Assembly (NCBI GenBank): GCA_016708765.1
Contig: JADJFD010000003.1
Location: 124,001-188,000 of the forward strand
Direction of reading: 5' to 3'
Source of the DNA: Chitinophagaceae bacterium
Lineage (GTDB): Bacteria; Bacteroidota; Bacteroidia; Chitinophagales; Chitinophagaceae
Length of the DNA stretch: 64,000 nucleotides
Positions 45,123 through 55,475 of this stretch are shown piece after piece (within the stretch, counting starts at the first letter, position 1; each line of letters opens with the position of its first letter). A program made the translations under genes and the position numbers. Under the pieces are notes generated by a model, which did not search any database, was not told where the DNA came from, and worked only from the letters and a program-made list of their open reading frames with translations.

Positions 45123-48100
45123 ATGAAAAAACTAGTTCGCAAAACTGCTTCAAGCTTTCAATCAAGATTAATATATATATGCCTTTTGCTTTTTTTTACA
45201 ATTGAAAATAGCAGCGCAAAGGCACAATGCCCGCCTAATATCGATTTTGAAAATGGAGATTTTGCAGGATGGCGATGCTGGATTGGTTCCGTAGCATCAG
45301 TGAATGGCAAAAATCTTATTACATGGGCACCTGCTGGTCCTGTGGCACCGGTTTTTCTTAGGCATACTATGTTAAATAGCTTTCCTGGCGATGGGTTAGA
45401 TCCTTATGGTTTTTTTCCAAGAAACTGTCCCAATGGTAGCGGCCACTCTGTGCAGTTAGGTAATGAGGGAACTCAAAGCCAAGCTGAAGGACTATCGTAT
45501 ACATTTACGATCCCTCCAGGGGCTGATGAATACAATCTCATTTATCATTATGCAGTTGTTCTTCAGGATCCCAGCCATACACCTGATGAGCAACCAAGGA
45601 TGATGATTTCTGTTAGAAATTTGACTGATGGGGGAATAGAATTGCCTTGCCCGTTAAATCCATTTGTACCCAGCGGTGGGTTACCGGGTTTTGATACTTC
45701 GAAGATATTGCCAGCTTCTGGTATAGTACTATTCAAAAATTGGGCCGCAGCATCTATTGAATTGAATGGTTTAGCTGGTAAAACAATTGAAATTTTTTTT
45801 ACTACAGCGGACTGTACAAGAACTGGTCATTTTGGCTACGCTTATATCGATGTAAACAGTGAGTGCAGTAGTTCATTTACTGGTGCTGTTTTTTGTGCCG
45901 ATGATGCTTTTATAAATGTTACTGCTCCTCATGGATATAAAGAATATAAATGGTGGAATGCTGCTGACCCGACAACGATATTAGGTGTAACACAAACTAT
46001 TAATTTCACTCCGCCGCCACCGCCAGGTACTGTTCTTAAAGTTTTGGTTACTCCTTATGCCGGATACGGTTGTTCTGATACATTAACGGCGGTGTTGCTT
46101 GACACTCTTACGATAAATGCTCAGGCAGGGCCAGACGAAGTTTCTTGTAATGGAGCCCAAGTGCAAATAGGTAACAATCCTAAGCCTGGTTATGTGTATA
46201 GCTGGTCCCCAACTACAGGATTAAGTGATCCGAACATTGCAAACCCAATTGCATTGCCCACTATAAATACAGAGTATATTCTAACTGTTTCAAACGCAGG
46301 TGGAGGCTGTCCCTCGGAAGATACAGTAAATGTAGTAGTAGATAATATTGACAACTCCATACAACTTATTGGCCCTCCTACTTTTTGTTCGGATGGAGTG
46401 ACAACTGCTATATTGGAGGTGTTGTCAGCAGATAGCATACAGTGGTATAGAAATGGTGTTGCTATACTGGGTGCTAATCAAACACAGTATAATGTTCCCC
46501 AAAGTGGTTTATACTATGCTACACTTTTTAAAAATACCGGATGTATTTTAAGCACTGTTATAAGAGCCATTAATATATTTGATTCGCCTGTTGCAGGGTT
46601 TACTACAAACTCACTTGACCAATGTTTCAATAACAATCAGGTTGCTTTTACAAATAGCAGTACAGTTGCTACTGGCACATTACAATATAGTTGGGATTTT
46701 GGTGATGGGTTCACATCCACTGCCAGAGATGTATCGCATAATTATGGAACGCCGGGTATTTACCAGGTCAAGCTGGTAGTAACAACGAATAACGGTTGTA
46801 AAGACAGCAGCTCTACTACAGTCAATATATTCGAATCACCTGTTGCAGGATTTACAGCAAATACAGCAAGCCAATGTTTTAGTAATAATCAATTTTCATT
46901 TACGAATACGAGTAGCATTAGTGCTGGGTCATTGCAATATACATGGGATTTTGGAGATGGGTCTTTTGCTACTGCAACAGATGTAACGCATAATTACACA
47001 GCACCGGGTGTTTATACAGTAAGGCTTATTGCATTATCTGATAAAAACTGCAGCAATGAAATTACAACTGTTATTACGGTGCATCCAAACCCCGAAGCTG
47101 ATTTCAATTTAAATAGCGCAGCAGCGCAGTGTTTTAAGAATAACAGTTTTAATTTCAAGAATACAACTACAATAACTGGCGGCAACTTGCATTACACTTG
47201 GGATATGGGTAATGGTGATACCTTTGCAAGCAGTGATGTAACGTATAGTTATCCTTTACCCGGTACCTACACCGTTAAGTTAATGGCAACATCTGGCAAT
47301 AGTTGTGTTGATAGCAGTGAGTTTAATGTAACAGTTTTCCCAGTGCCGGTTGCTGGCTTCACGGTAAGCAATGCCACACAATGTTTAAATATTAACCAGT
47401 TTACATTTAATAATATTAGCACTGTTTACTCTGGCGGCTTGCAATACAAATGGAGCCTTGGTGATGGAAACACCGCAACTACTGCTAACGCAAATCATAG
47501 CTATACACAGCCCGGCTCTTATACTGTAAAACTATTGTCTACTGCTACTAATGGCGGGTGTACAGACAGCACTACTTTTATTGTAAGAGTTCTTGAAAAC
47601 CCTGTTGCCGATTTTACAATTAATTCAATCTGTATTGAGATTCCGGTAGAGATAAATAATAAAACAATCAATGCCGCCGCAGTGCCGTTAGATTATTTGT
47701 GGGATTTTGGAAACGGCCACACAGCAACAGGAGTTAACCCGGTGTATAGTTATCCAGCACCCGGTAACTATACGGTGAAGCTTACTGTAAATATTAGCCA
47801 GTGTCCAAGTATAATTTTTACAAAAGAAATGCCTGTTATAATAACAGCACCGCTGCCCGGTATTACCTATCCTCCATTTGAAGCTAAGTTTTATTTTCCT
47901 GAGCAATTGCAGGCAAGACCAATTGGCAATACTGTGTTGTGGACACCAGCAACTGCTCTTAATAATCCGGCAAGCTATTCACCCATATTCAAAGGGATAA
48001 ATACACAGTTGTATGAAATCAGATTAACAACAGATCTTGGTTGTGTAACGGTTGATACCTTATTGGTAAAAACCGTTAAAAGGATTGAAGTACATGTGCC

Positions 48101-48359
48101 AACTGCCTTTACACCTAATAATGATGGAAAGAATGACCGGTTACGACCATTACTATTTGGCATTGAAAAAGTTAACTACTTCAGAATATATAACCGTTGG
48201 GGCAATATGGTATTTCAAATGCAAAGCGACCAACCGGGATGGGATGGCAAAATAAATGGTATACTACAAGGCACTCAAGTGTTTGTGTGGATGATTGAAG
48301 TGGTGGATATAGATGGACAAATCCATAGAGAAAAAGGCACTACTACTTTGCTGAGATAA
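45123..48359 (+). CDS. Secreted PKD-repeat protein with gliding-motility (type B) C-terminal domain
   Basis: 1078 residues. Signal peptide to about residue 34. N-terminal ~250-residue domain with several Cys, an Ig-like segment, then at least five PKD repeats (QYSWDFGDG, QYTWDFGDG, HYTWDMGNG, QYKWSLGDG, DYLWDFGNG) and a C-terminal CHU_C/T9SS type B domain (PTAFTPNNDGKNDRLRP ... FRIYNRWGNMVFQ). A surface or extracellular adhesin-like protein exported by T9SS. Each repeat starts with a near-identical PVAGFT unit, so recombination between repeats is possible. Confidence 0.9.
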   Translation: MKKLVRKTASSFQSRLIYICLLLFFTIENSSAKAQCPPNIDFENGDFAGWRCWIGSVASVNGKNLITWAPAGPVAPVFLRHTMLNSFPGDGLDPYGFFPRNCPNGSGHSVQLGNEGTQSQAEGLSYTFTIPPGADEYNLIYHYAVVLQDPSHTPDEQPRMMISVRNLTDGGIELPCPLNPFVPSGGLPGFDTSKILPASGIVLFKNWAAASIELNGLAGKTIEIFFTTADCTRTGHFGYAYIDVNSECSSSFTGAVFCADDAFINVTAPHGYKEYKWWNAADPTTILGVTQTINFTPPPPPGTVLKVLVTPYAGYGCSDTLTAVLLDTLTINAQAGPDEVSCNGAQVQIGNNPKPGYVYSWSPTTGLSDPNIANPIALPTINTEYILTVSNAGGGCPSEDTVNVVVDNIDNSIQLIGPPTFCSDGVTTAILEVLSADSIQWYRNGVAILGANQTQYNVPQSGLYYATLFKNTGCILSTVIRAINIFDSPVAGFTTNSLDQCFNNNQVAFTNSSTVATGTLQYSWDFGDGFTSTARDVSHNYGTPGIYQVKLVVTTNNGCKDSSSTTVNIFESPVAGFTANTASQCFSNNQFSFTNTSSISAGSLQYTWDFGDGSFATATDVTHNYTAPGVYTVRLIALSDKNCSNEITTVITVHPNPEADFNLNSAAAQCFKNNSFNFKNTTTITGGNLHYTWDMGNGDTFASSDVTYSYPLPGTYTVKLMATSGNSCVDSSEFNVTVFPVPVAGFTVSNATQCLNINQFTFNNISTVYSGGLQYKWSLGDGNTATTANANHSYTQPGSYTVKLLSTATNGGCTDSTTFIVRVLENPVADFTINSICIEIPVEINNKTINAAAVPLDYLWDFGNGHTATGVNPVYSYPAPGNYTVKLTVNISQCPSIIFTKEMPVIITAPLPGITYPPFEAKFYFPEQLQARPIGNTVLWTPATALNNPASYSPIFKGINTQLYEIRLTTDLGCVTVDTLLVKTVKRIEVHVPTAFTPNNDGKNDRLRPLLFGIEKVNYFRIYNRWGNMVFQMQSDQPGWDGKINGILQGTQVFVWMIEVVDIDGQIHREKGTTTLLR

Positions 48360-48483
48360 TATTGAGGGAGGGAGTGCTTCGAAGTTGATTGCTTAATGTT
48401 CTTTTCAGAAAAAGCTTATACGCAACGTCCCCGTTGGCAGACGTTGCTGGGAAACAGCCTGAGGAAACAAAGAAAGCCCACTT

Positions 48484-49095
48484 TTAATTGCCCTTTTTCT
48501 TCCATGCAATATAGTCTGGCAATTCTGCAAGTTCAATCATTCCTTCTTCTTCAGGATTGTCAGGAAGTTGATCAAAAGCTATGTAGTCAATGTCAGTTGC
48601 AGCGGATTTTTCCCCAAGCAAAACATCGAGTATTTTATACATAGCTGATTCAAAAAAATCATGGGTATGTACTAACTCATAATTTCGTAAGCAAATGTTG
48701 AATCCTATTGCTAAAGCGTTGTCTTTATTTTCCAGTGGCATAAACCACATTTCTTCAGGACTTAGAATTAAGCCTTCATACTTCAATTGGAAGTGTATGT
48801 CACGAGGTGGTATAAAGGCTGTAAAAACCCATTTGTCAATTTTTGGAGCTGTATTTACTAAGCTTTCGACTTGCTTAAAATAGTCTTTATTGCCTTCTGC
48901 TGTTATTATAAGTTCCCGACATTCTTCAGGGTTACCACCTATTTCAAAATATAGCTTATCACAATATTTATGTAGCTCTTCGGAAAAATTACCCAAAAGC
49001 TTTTCTTTGATTTCAATGTCAACCTGATTAATGAATGAATAACTTTCATTATTTTTTTTAAACCAGTTCCAAAATTTTTTTGCTGAATCTTCCAT
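48484..49095 (-). CDS. Hypothetical cytoplasmic protein, 203 residues
   Basis: From the ATG at 49095 (MEDSAKKFWNWFKKNNESY); an upstream start adds 16 residues. Acidic, no membrane segment. The middle reads IDKWVFTAFIPPRDIHFQLK and the end ELAELPDYIAWKKKG. It has the look of a conserved Bacteroidota protein, but no named family is recognised. Downstream of gyrB and separated from it by a terminator. Confidence 0.65.
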   Translation of the reverse strand: MEDSAKKFWNWFKKNNESYSFINQVDIEIKEKLLGNFSEELHKYCDKLYFEIGGNPEECRELIITAEGNKDYFKQVESLVNTAPKIDKWVFTAFIPPRDIHFQLKYEGLILSPEEMWFMPLENKDNALAIGFNICLRNYELVHTHDFFESAMYKILDVLLGEKSAATDIDYIAFDQLPDNPEEEGMIELAELPDYIAWKKKGN

Positions 49096-49214
49096 AACAA
49101 AATGAAGCCTAATACATAAATATACAACACTGAACTTTTCCATTCAAAATTTCAATATTCAATTGTAAATACGGCATGCTGCAAATTGCTCAATAGAATT
49201 CATACAGCATAAGT

Positions 49215-49254
49215 GTGCGACGCAAGGGACGATGCTAGTAGTACTACAACTGGG
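49215..49254. repeat. Dispersed ~40-bp intergenic repeat, copy 2
   Basis: GTGCGACGCAAGGGACGATG plus the following 20 bases, similar to 30576-30614. It sits just past the gyrB terminator. Confidence 0.6.
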
Positions 49255-49260
49255 ACAATA

Positions 49261-49287
49261 AAAAAATCCCGACACATGGCCGGGATT
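49261..49287 (-). terminator. Rho-independent terminator of gyrB
   Basis: Stem AATCCCG (49265-49271) with CGGGATT (49281-49287). On the minus strand it is followed by a T-run. It lies 22 bp past the gyrB stop. Confidence 0.75.
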
Positions 49288-49308
49288 GTATAATAGAAAT
49301 TTGTGTTT

Positions 49309-51287
49309 TTAGATATCGAGTTTCGCATACTTTGCATGGCTCTCTATAAATGCTCTTCTTGGTGCTACTTCATCGCCCATCAACATACTGAAAACACGGT
49401 CGGCTTCAGCGGCGCTTTCTATGGTTACCCTTTTTAAGGTACGGGTATCGGGGTTCATGGTGGTGTCCCATAACTGGTCTGCATTCATTTCCCCAAGACC
49501 TTTATATCGCTGTATGTTTACAGAGTCTTCTTTGCCATCACCAATTTTCTCCACTAATATTTTTCTTTGCTCTTCGTTGTAAGCATACTCCTGCGTTTTT
49601 CCTTTTTTGATCAAATAAAGCGGCGGCTGTGCTATATACACATAGCCTTGCTCTACTAACTCTCTCATATAACGGAATACAAAAGTCAAAATCAGTGTGG
49701 CGATATGCGAACCGTCCACATCGGCATCCGTCATGATGATGAGTTTGTGATAACGAAGTTTGCTAAGGTCAAGTGCCTTTGGATCTTCTGGTGTTCCCAT
49801 TTTTACACCAAGGGCAGTAAACATATTTCTTATCTCCTCGTTGTCGTATATCTTATGCTCCATTGCTTTTTCTACGTTAAGAATTTTACCTCTTAATGGT
49901 AAAATAGCCTGGAAACTTCTGTCTCTGCCTTGCTTGGCAGTGCCACCGGCAGAATCTCCCTCGACAAGATAAAGCTCACAACGATTGGGGTCACGGTCAG
50001 AACAGTCGGCCAATTTGCCCGGTAGTCCGCCACCCGTTAATACCGATTTGCGTTGTACTAATTCTCTTGCTTTTCTTGCAGCGGCTCTTGCCTGTGCAGC
50101 CAGTATAACTTTTGCAACGATATTTTTTGCTTCTCTAGGATTTTCTTCGAGATAAGCTTTAATGCTCTGGACATTGTTGAATCAACAATACCCATTACTT
50201 CGTTATTACCCAATTTGGTTTTTGTTTGTCCTTCAAATTGTGGCTCTGGAACTTTTACAGAAATGATGGAGCTTAAACCTTCACGGAAGTCATCACCTTC
50301 AATTTCTACTTTGGCTTTTTCGAACAAACCATTCTTATCACCATAACTTTTGAATACTCTTGTTAAGGCACGGCGAAATCCGGATACATGGGTTCCACCT
50401 TCAATGGTGTTGATATTATTTACGTAGGAATAAACATGTTCACTATAGCCGCTATTGTACATCATGGCTACTTCTACCATTACATTATTTACTTCATCTT
50501 TTCCTTCTACATAAATAACGTTTGGTAAAAGTGCATTTCTTCCTGCATTTTTATCCAGCATTTCAACAAACTCCACTATACCACCTTCGCTATAAAAACT
50601 GTTTACATAGTTATTACCCTCTTCATCTTTTTCCCGCAGATCTGTCAACGTAATGCGTACACCTCTATTCAAAAAAGAAAGTTCTCTCAATCTTCCTTCT
50701 AAAATTTCTTTATTGTACTCTGTAGTAATGAAAATAGTATTGTCGGGCCAGAAGCGGACTGTGGTGCCTCTTTTTTCGCTGGCGCCAATCTCTCTTACCG
50801 CATATTGAGGAACACCAATCTTATATTCTTGTTCAAATGTTTTGCCTTCACGGTTTACCGTTACATGCATTGTAGAACTCAAAGCATTTACACAACTAAC
50901 ACCCACACCATGCAAGCCACCAGAAACCTTATACGAATCTTTATCAAACTTACCACCAGCATGAAGCACTGTCATTACTACTTCCAATGCAGAACGTTTT
51001 TCTTTGGAATGCATAGCAGTAGGAATTCCACGGCCATCATCTTCTACAGTTATAGAGTTGTCTTCATGAATAATGACTTCAATGTTCTTACAATATCCTG
51101 CTAATGCTTCGTCAATAGAGTTATCTACAACTTCATAAACAAGATGGTGCAAACCTTTTACACCAATGTCGCCGATATACATCGCCGGACGTTTACGAAC
51201 TGCTTCTAAACCTTCTAAAACCTGAATACTATCGGCACTATAACCAGCCGATATTGCTGCTGCTTTTTCTTTAGCTTCTGTAGTCAT
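49309..51287 (-). CDS. gyrB: DNA gyrase subunit B, frameshifted
   Basis: The N-terminal frame (51287 to 50058) and C-terminal frame (50013 to 49309) join when one base is added at the T3 run 50158-50160. The junction then reads SRALKAYLEENPREAKNIVA and the protein is 659 residues. ATPase motifs EVVDNSIDEALAGYC and GLHGVGVSCVNALS; TOPRIM motifs ELYLVEGDSAGGTAKQGRD and MTDADVDGSHI. It is essential and supercoils DNA with GyrA, so the frameshift is almost certainly an error in the sequence. Confidence 0.95.
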
Positions 51288-51333
51288 AAAAATGGTAAAA
51301 TCCTATTGATAGAAATGAAAAAATGGATACCGA

Positions 51334-51341
51334 CAAATGTA
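51334..51341 (-). promoter_or_regulatory. Candidate -7 box for gyrB (TACATTTG on the minus strand)
   Basis: Exact TAnnTTTG match 46 bp upstream of the gyrB start. An imperfect inverted repeat TACCCAAA...TTTGGGTA (51373-51410) lies ~30 bp further upstream and could be a regulatory site. Confidence 0.4.
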
Positions 51342-51414
51342 CAAAAATTAACCCTCTTGACCTGAGAAAATATACCCAAATTTTACCCGATTCTGGGTGT
51401 ATTTTGGGTAAAAG

Positions 51415-51450
51415 AAAATGCCTGTCTCACCTAAGGCGAGACAGGCATTT
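51415..51450. terminator. Strong hairpin between lpxC-fabZ and gyrB
   Basis: Long perfect stem AAAATGCCTGTCTC with GAGACAGGCATTTT, short loop. With T-runs on either strand it can act as terminator for lpxC-fabZ (stop 65 bp away on the minus strand). Confidence 0.8.
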
Positions 51451-51514
51451 TAACTAATTTAAAATCGATTAGATACTTGGAACTTTATTATTACTTTTTA
51501 GTACTTTCTTAGAG

Positions 51515-52918
51515 TTATCTTTTTACAATTTGTGCCACCATATCTGCCTCAGCACAAATCCTGTTTCCAACATAGGTTGTTCCTCTCATTTCGCATATGC
51601 CACGACGAATCGGGGCAGATAATTCCATCTTCAGAATTAATGTGTCACCCGGCTTTACCATGCTTTTGAACTTGCAGTTGTCTATTTTCAAAAAGTAAGT
51701 ATCATACTGTCCTTCCCCACTTAGATTAATTGCAAGAATACCGCCGCATTGTGCCAATGCTTCTATTTGTAACACACCCGGCATTACAGGATTCCCCGGA
51801 AAGTGTCCCTGGAAAAACCATTCATTAATTGTTACATTCTTAATGCCTACAATTTGTGTATCGCTTAATTCAATAACCTTATCTACCAATGCAAAGGGGA
51901 AACGATGTGGCAAGGTTTTTTCGATGAATTGGTAATCATGCACTGGCGGCATAGAAGGGTCGTACACCGGAATGCCTTTGTTCTGCTTATTTTTTTTAAT
52001 GTAGTGTTTGATCTTTTTTGCAAACTCAACATTGGAACTATGGCCGGGTCTGTTGGCAATGATTCTTCCTTTAATTGGATAACCAATTAAGGCAAGGTCT
52101 CCAACTACATCAAGCAGTTTATGTCTTGCTGGTTCATTGGGGAAACGAAGCTCTAGGTTATTCAGATAGCCTTCACTCTTTACTTCAATTTTATCTTTTT
52201 TAAATATTTTATTCAGCCGCTCCATTTCTTTATCATCAACCTTTTTGTCAACAATTACAATTGCATTGTTGATATCGCCACCTTTTATCAGGTTGTTATC
52301 AAGCAACATTTCCAGTTCATGCAAAAAACAAAAAGTGCGGCAAGGGGCTATTTCTTTTTTAAAATCACTCATCTGTTTTAGTCCTGCATGCTGTGTGCCT
52401 AGTACAGGGGAGTTGAAATCTATTAAAGTAGTAACCTGGTATTCAGCTGCAGGCATCGCCACCATTTCTACTCTTTTTTCTTCATCGTAATGGTAAATAT
52501 TGTCTTCGATATCGTACCATACTTTTTCTGCATCTTGTTCTGTTATTCCAGCTTCTTCAATCAATGCTACAAATGGAGCCGAGCTTCCATCCATAATCGG
52601 CATCTCCGGTCCGTTTATTTCAAGCAGGCAATTGTCTACTCCCATTCCAACCAATGCGGCCAATACATGTTCTACAGTACTTATTTTAGCACCATTGGCT
52701 TCTAATGTCGTTCCTCTGCTTACGTCCGTTACCAGATCACAATCTGCTTTAATAATGGGTTGGTTTGGCAAATCAATTCTTTTAAACTGAAAGCCAAATC
52801 CTGGTGCTGCCGGATTGAGTGTAAGCGTTGCCATTACACCTGTATGCAATCCTGTTCCGGAAATGCTTACTGGTGCGTTAAGTGTATGTTGCTTGTCAGG
52901 ATTGAAATCGGAATTCAT
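51515..52918 (-). CDS. lpxC-fabZ: Bifunctional LpxC deacetylase / FabZ dehydratase
   Basis: 467 residues from the ATG at 52918 (MNSDFNPDKQHTL). The N-terminal ~300 residues are LpxC (SGTGLHTGV, EHVLAALVGMGVDNC, IANRPGHSSN), the zinc deacetylase of lipid A synthesis. The C-terminal ~150 residues are FabZ (LPHRFPFALVDKV, FFQGHFPGNPVMPGVLQIEA with catalytic His and Glu). This fusion is characteristic of Bacteroidota. lpxD is directly upstream on the same strand (131-bp gap). Confidence 0.96.
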   Translation of the reverse strand: MNSDFNPDKQHTLNAPVSISGTGLHTGVMATLTLNPAAPGFGFQFKRIDLPNQPIIKADCDLVTDVSRGTTLEANGAKISTVEHVLAALVGMGVDNCLLEINGPEMPIMDGSSAPFVALIEEAGITEQDAEKVWYDIEDNIYHYDEEKRVEMVAMPAAEYQVTTLIDFNSPVLGTQHAGLKQMSDFKKEIAPCRTFCFLHELEMLLDNNLIKGGDINNAIVIVDKKVDDKEMERLNKIFKKDKIEVKSEGYLNNLELRFPNEPARHKLLDVVGDLALIGYPIKGRIIANRPGHSSNVEFAKKIKHYIKKNKQNKGIPVYDPSMPPVHDYQFIEKTLPHRFPFALVDKVIELSDTQIVGIKNVTINEWFFQGHFPGNPVMPGVLQIEALAQCGGILAINLSGEGQYDTYFLKIDNCKFKSMVKPGDTLILKMELSAPIRRGICEMRGTTYVGNRICAEADMVAQIVKR

Positions 52919-53048
52919 GTAATAATAGAATTTAATTCTGTTTTGAAGTTGAGCAAAGATAGCCATTCAGCAAAAGAGAAAAAAGAGACCTTTTGGAGAT
53001 AAAATATTAATGTGAACAGATGTCTAGTAAGGGCGGAAATATTAAAAA

Positions 53049-54098
53049 TCAGGAAACTCTTTCAGCCATCAAGTGCTTTACCATTGCTTCCAGTTCCTTA
53101 ATTCTTTTTTCCATCTCAGGAAGATTGCGGGCAATAGCCTGGCTGCGTATCGCATTATTGTATTCATAAGCTGGTGAACCAGTAACTGCAGAACCAGGTT
53201 TCTTTAATGATTTACCAAGTCCGGCTTGTGCATTTATCTTAGAACCATCGGCAATTTGTATATGGCCAACTATACCAGCTTGTCCGCCAATCATAACCCC
53301 GTTACCAATTTTTGTACTACCGCTAATGCCTGCCTGTGCTGCAATAACGGTGCTGTTACCTATTTCTACATTGTGTGCAATCTGTATCAAGTTATCCAAC
53401 TTAGCACCTTTTTTTATCAGGGTAGAACCGATAGTAGCTCTATCAATGGTGGCATTGGCGCCAATTTCTACAAAGTCTTCAATTACAACATTACCAATCT
53501 GCGGCACTTTTTTCAAACTGCCATCTGCTTGTGGGGCAAAACCAAATCCATCGCTACCAATTACAGTGCCTGCATGAATGATTACATTATTGCCGATCAC
53601 ACAATCATGATAAATTTTTACTCCCGGATGTATAATTGAATTTTCGCCAATGGAAACTTTATCTCCAACATAGGCATTGGGATAAATTTTTGTATTGTTG
53701 CCTACTTTTACTTTTTCTCCTAGATAAGCGAATGCTCCAATAAAAACATTTTCACCATAACTGGCAGTTTTAGCTATGTATGAAGGCTCTTGAATGCCAG
53801 TTAGCATTTGCTGCGCTATTTCCTGATACTTAGTTAGCAAAGTGGCAAAGGCTGTGTAGGCGTCACTTACTCTTATCAGTGTTGCCTTAATTGGTTTCTT
53901 TAATTCGTATGCTTCGCTGATGATAACAATAGATGCATTGGTACTGTATAAAAAATCTTCATACTTAGCATTGGCAAAAAAAGTAAGCTGGCCATTGTTG
54001 GCTTCTTCTATCTTTCCAAATGAAGCAACGGCAATATTGGCATCGCCTTCTACTTTGCCATTAATTATTTGCGCTATTTGTGAAGCAGAAAATTGCAT
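53049..54098 (-). CDS. lpxD: UDP-3-O-acylglucosamine N-acyltransferase LpxD
   Basis: 349 residues. N-terminal uridine-binding domain (QLTFFANAKYEDFL), then ~10 left-handed beta-helix hexapeptide turns (IGENSIIHPGVKIYHDCVIG), the catalytic His region NVIIHAGTVIGSDGFGF, and a C-terminal helix (KRIKELEAMVKHLMAERV). Adds the N-linked acyl chain in lipid A synthesis, before or after LpxC-FabZ, encoded downstream. Confidence 0.95.
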   Translation of the reverse strand: MQFSASQIAQIINGKVEGDANIAVASFGKIEEANNGQLTFFANAKYEDFLYSTNASIVIISEAYELKKPIKATLIRVSDAYTAFATLLTKYQEIAQQMLTGIQEPSYIAKTASYGENVFIGAFAYLGEKVKVGNNTKIYPNAYVGDKVSIGENSIIHPGVKIYHDCVIGNNVIIHAGTVIGSDGFGFAPQADGSLKKVPQIGNVVIEDFVEIGANATIDRATIGSTLIKKGAKLDNLIQIAHNVEIGNSTVIAAQAGISGSTKIGNGVMIGGQAGIVGHIQIADGSKINAQAGLGKSLKKPGSAVTGSPAYEYNNAIRSQAIARNLPEMEKRIKELEAMVKHLMAERVS

Positions 54099-54140
54099 AT
54101 TAAATGTATTAGGTCATAGCTGTAAAAAATCTCAATATGA

Positions 54141-55361
54141 CTAGGTTGTTTTAAGATAACAAATGTAATATTTTTTAGTAGCTCCGCTCAGGTTGTGCTG
54201 AATCAGTGCATTGTCAACTTGTGAAATGTCTTTTATTGTTCCGTCTTTAAATAAAATATTGATTCGTTCGTCTTCTAAATTATAAGTTGTATTACTTGCT
54301 TCTCCTGTGAAAACAAAATAGCCGGTATTTTCTTCTTCAATATCCAACGCAGCCATCGCTTCATTTTGTTTTTCTTTAACGAAATTTACGTCAAAAGCTT
54401 CAGCTTGTAATTTTACTTTCAGCAATTTTCGTTCCACTAATGAACGGCAAAGTGTTGCTAATATTTTGTCAGGATGCTTACACCAGTTTTTAATAGTTGC
54501 CATTACATCATGATCATCAAGACGACAGAATTTATCCAAATGCTGCTCAATGGAACTTTTAGATTGAAAATCTTTTAAGAAAAAATTTACCTCGTCTGTT
54601 GCACCATTTATTTCTTTTCCTTGGGTGAACAATTCTTTTGCCCGTTGAATAATTTTCACCAGTATTCTTTCTGAGGCAAGTACAGTTTTGTGTAAATAAA
54701 CCTGCCAGTACATTAATCTACGGGATACAAGAAATTTCTCTATAGAATATATAGCTTTTTCTTCTACCATAAGTTCCCCGTCTTTTACCGTCAACATTTT
54801 CAAAATGCGATCGTAGCCAATTACACCTTCTGCCACGCCGGTAAAAAAACTATCTCTGTTCAGGTAATCCATTCTGTCAACATCTAATTGGCCTGAAACT
54901 AGCTGGTGTAAAAAACGCTTTGGATGTTTATTGGTAAAAATTTCTATAGCAGTCGAAAGCTGGCCTTCGAATTGCTCATTCATTTTTTGCATCAGCAAAA
55001 TTGAAATCTCTTCATGATGAACATCTTTTATCAATTCACTTTCGAGTGCATGGGAAAAAGGTCCATGACCTATGTCATGTAATAGAATTGCAATCTTTGC
55101 TCCCAGTTCCTCCTCAGCTGTTATATCAATGTTTTTGTTTTTAAGTTCGTAGAGTGCAATGCACATTAAATGATATGCTCCAAGTGAATGATGGAGCCGT
55201 GAATGCACAGCACCAGGATATACCAAATGGGCAAATGCCATTTGATTAATGTTCCGCAATCGTTGATACCATGGATGGGAAATAATTTTTAATATCAATG
55301 GATGATCTATCGTAATAAACCCATAAACAGGGTCGTTGATTATTTTGTGGACAGATGACAT
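54141..55361 (-). CDS. HD-domain nucleotide phosphohydrolase (dGTPase/SAMHD1-like)
   Basis: 406 residues. HD motif ILLHDIGHGPFSHALES near residue 95 with an upstream HSRLHHSLGAYHL giving further metal ligands. The family includes deoxynucleotide triphosphohydrolases. The substrate is not proven. It lies 42 bp upstream of lpxD on the same strand and is divergent from porX. Confidence 0.87.
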   Translation of the reverse strand: MSSVHKIINDPVYGFITIDHPLILKIISHPWYQRLRNINQMAFAHLVYPGAVHSRLHHSLGAYHLMCIALYELKNKNIDITAEEELGAKIAILLHDIGHGPFSHALESELIKDVHHEEISILLMQKMNEQFEGQLSTAIEIFTNKHPKRFLHQLVSGQLDVDRMDYLNRDSFFTGVAEGVIGYDRILKMLTVKDGELMVEEKAIYSIEKFLVSRRLMYWQVYLHKTVLASERILVKIIQRAKELFTQGKEINGATDEVNFFLKDFQSKSSIEQHLDKFCRLDDHDVMATIKNWCKHPDKILATLCRSLVERKLLKVKLQAEAFDVNFVKEKQNEAMAALDIEEENTGYFVFTGEASNTTYNLEDERINILFKDGTIKDISQVDNALIQHNLSGATKKYYICYLKTT

Positions 55362-55475
55362 GTTGCTGTTTTGTTAAAGACCCCGAAAGGGTTGGCGGCA
55401 AAAGTACAACGGCAGCTTTTAATAAGCTATTTTTACTCAAACCGTAACTTCACGGTATTTAAATAAAACCTAAGA

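Noticed and set aside
46600..47700. DNA-level tandem repeat in the PKD protein as a possible CRISPR or satellite
   Set aside because: The period is about 240-250 bp and follows the PKD protein repeat. There are no short identical repeats with spacers.
48396..48644. 82-residue plus-strand frame after the PKD protein
   Set aside because: Most of it overlaps the 3' end of the minus-strand 203-residue gene and the rest is a hairpin-bearing intergenic stretch.
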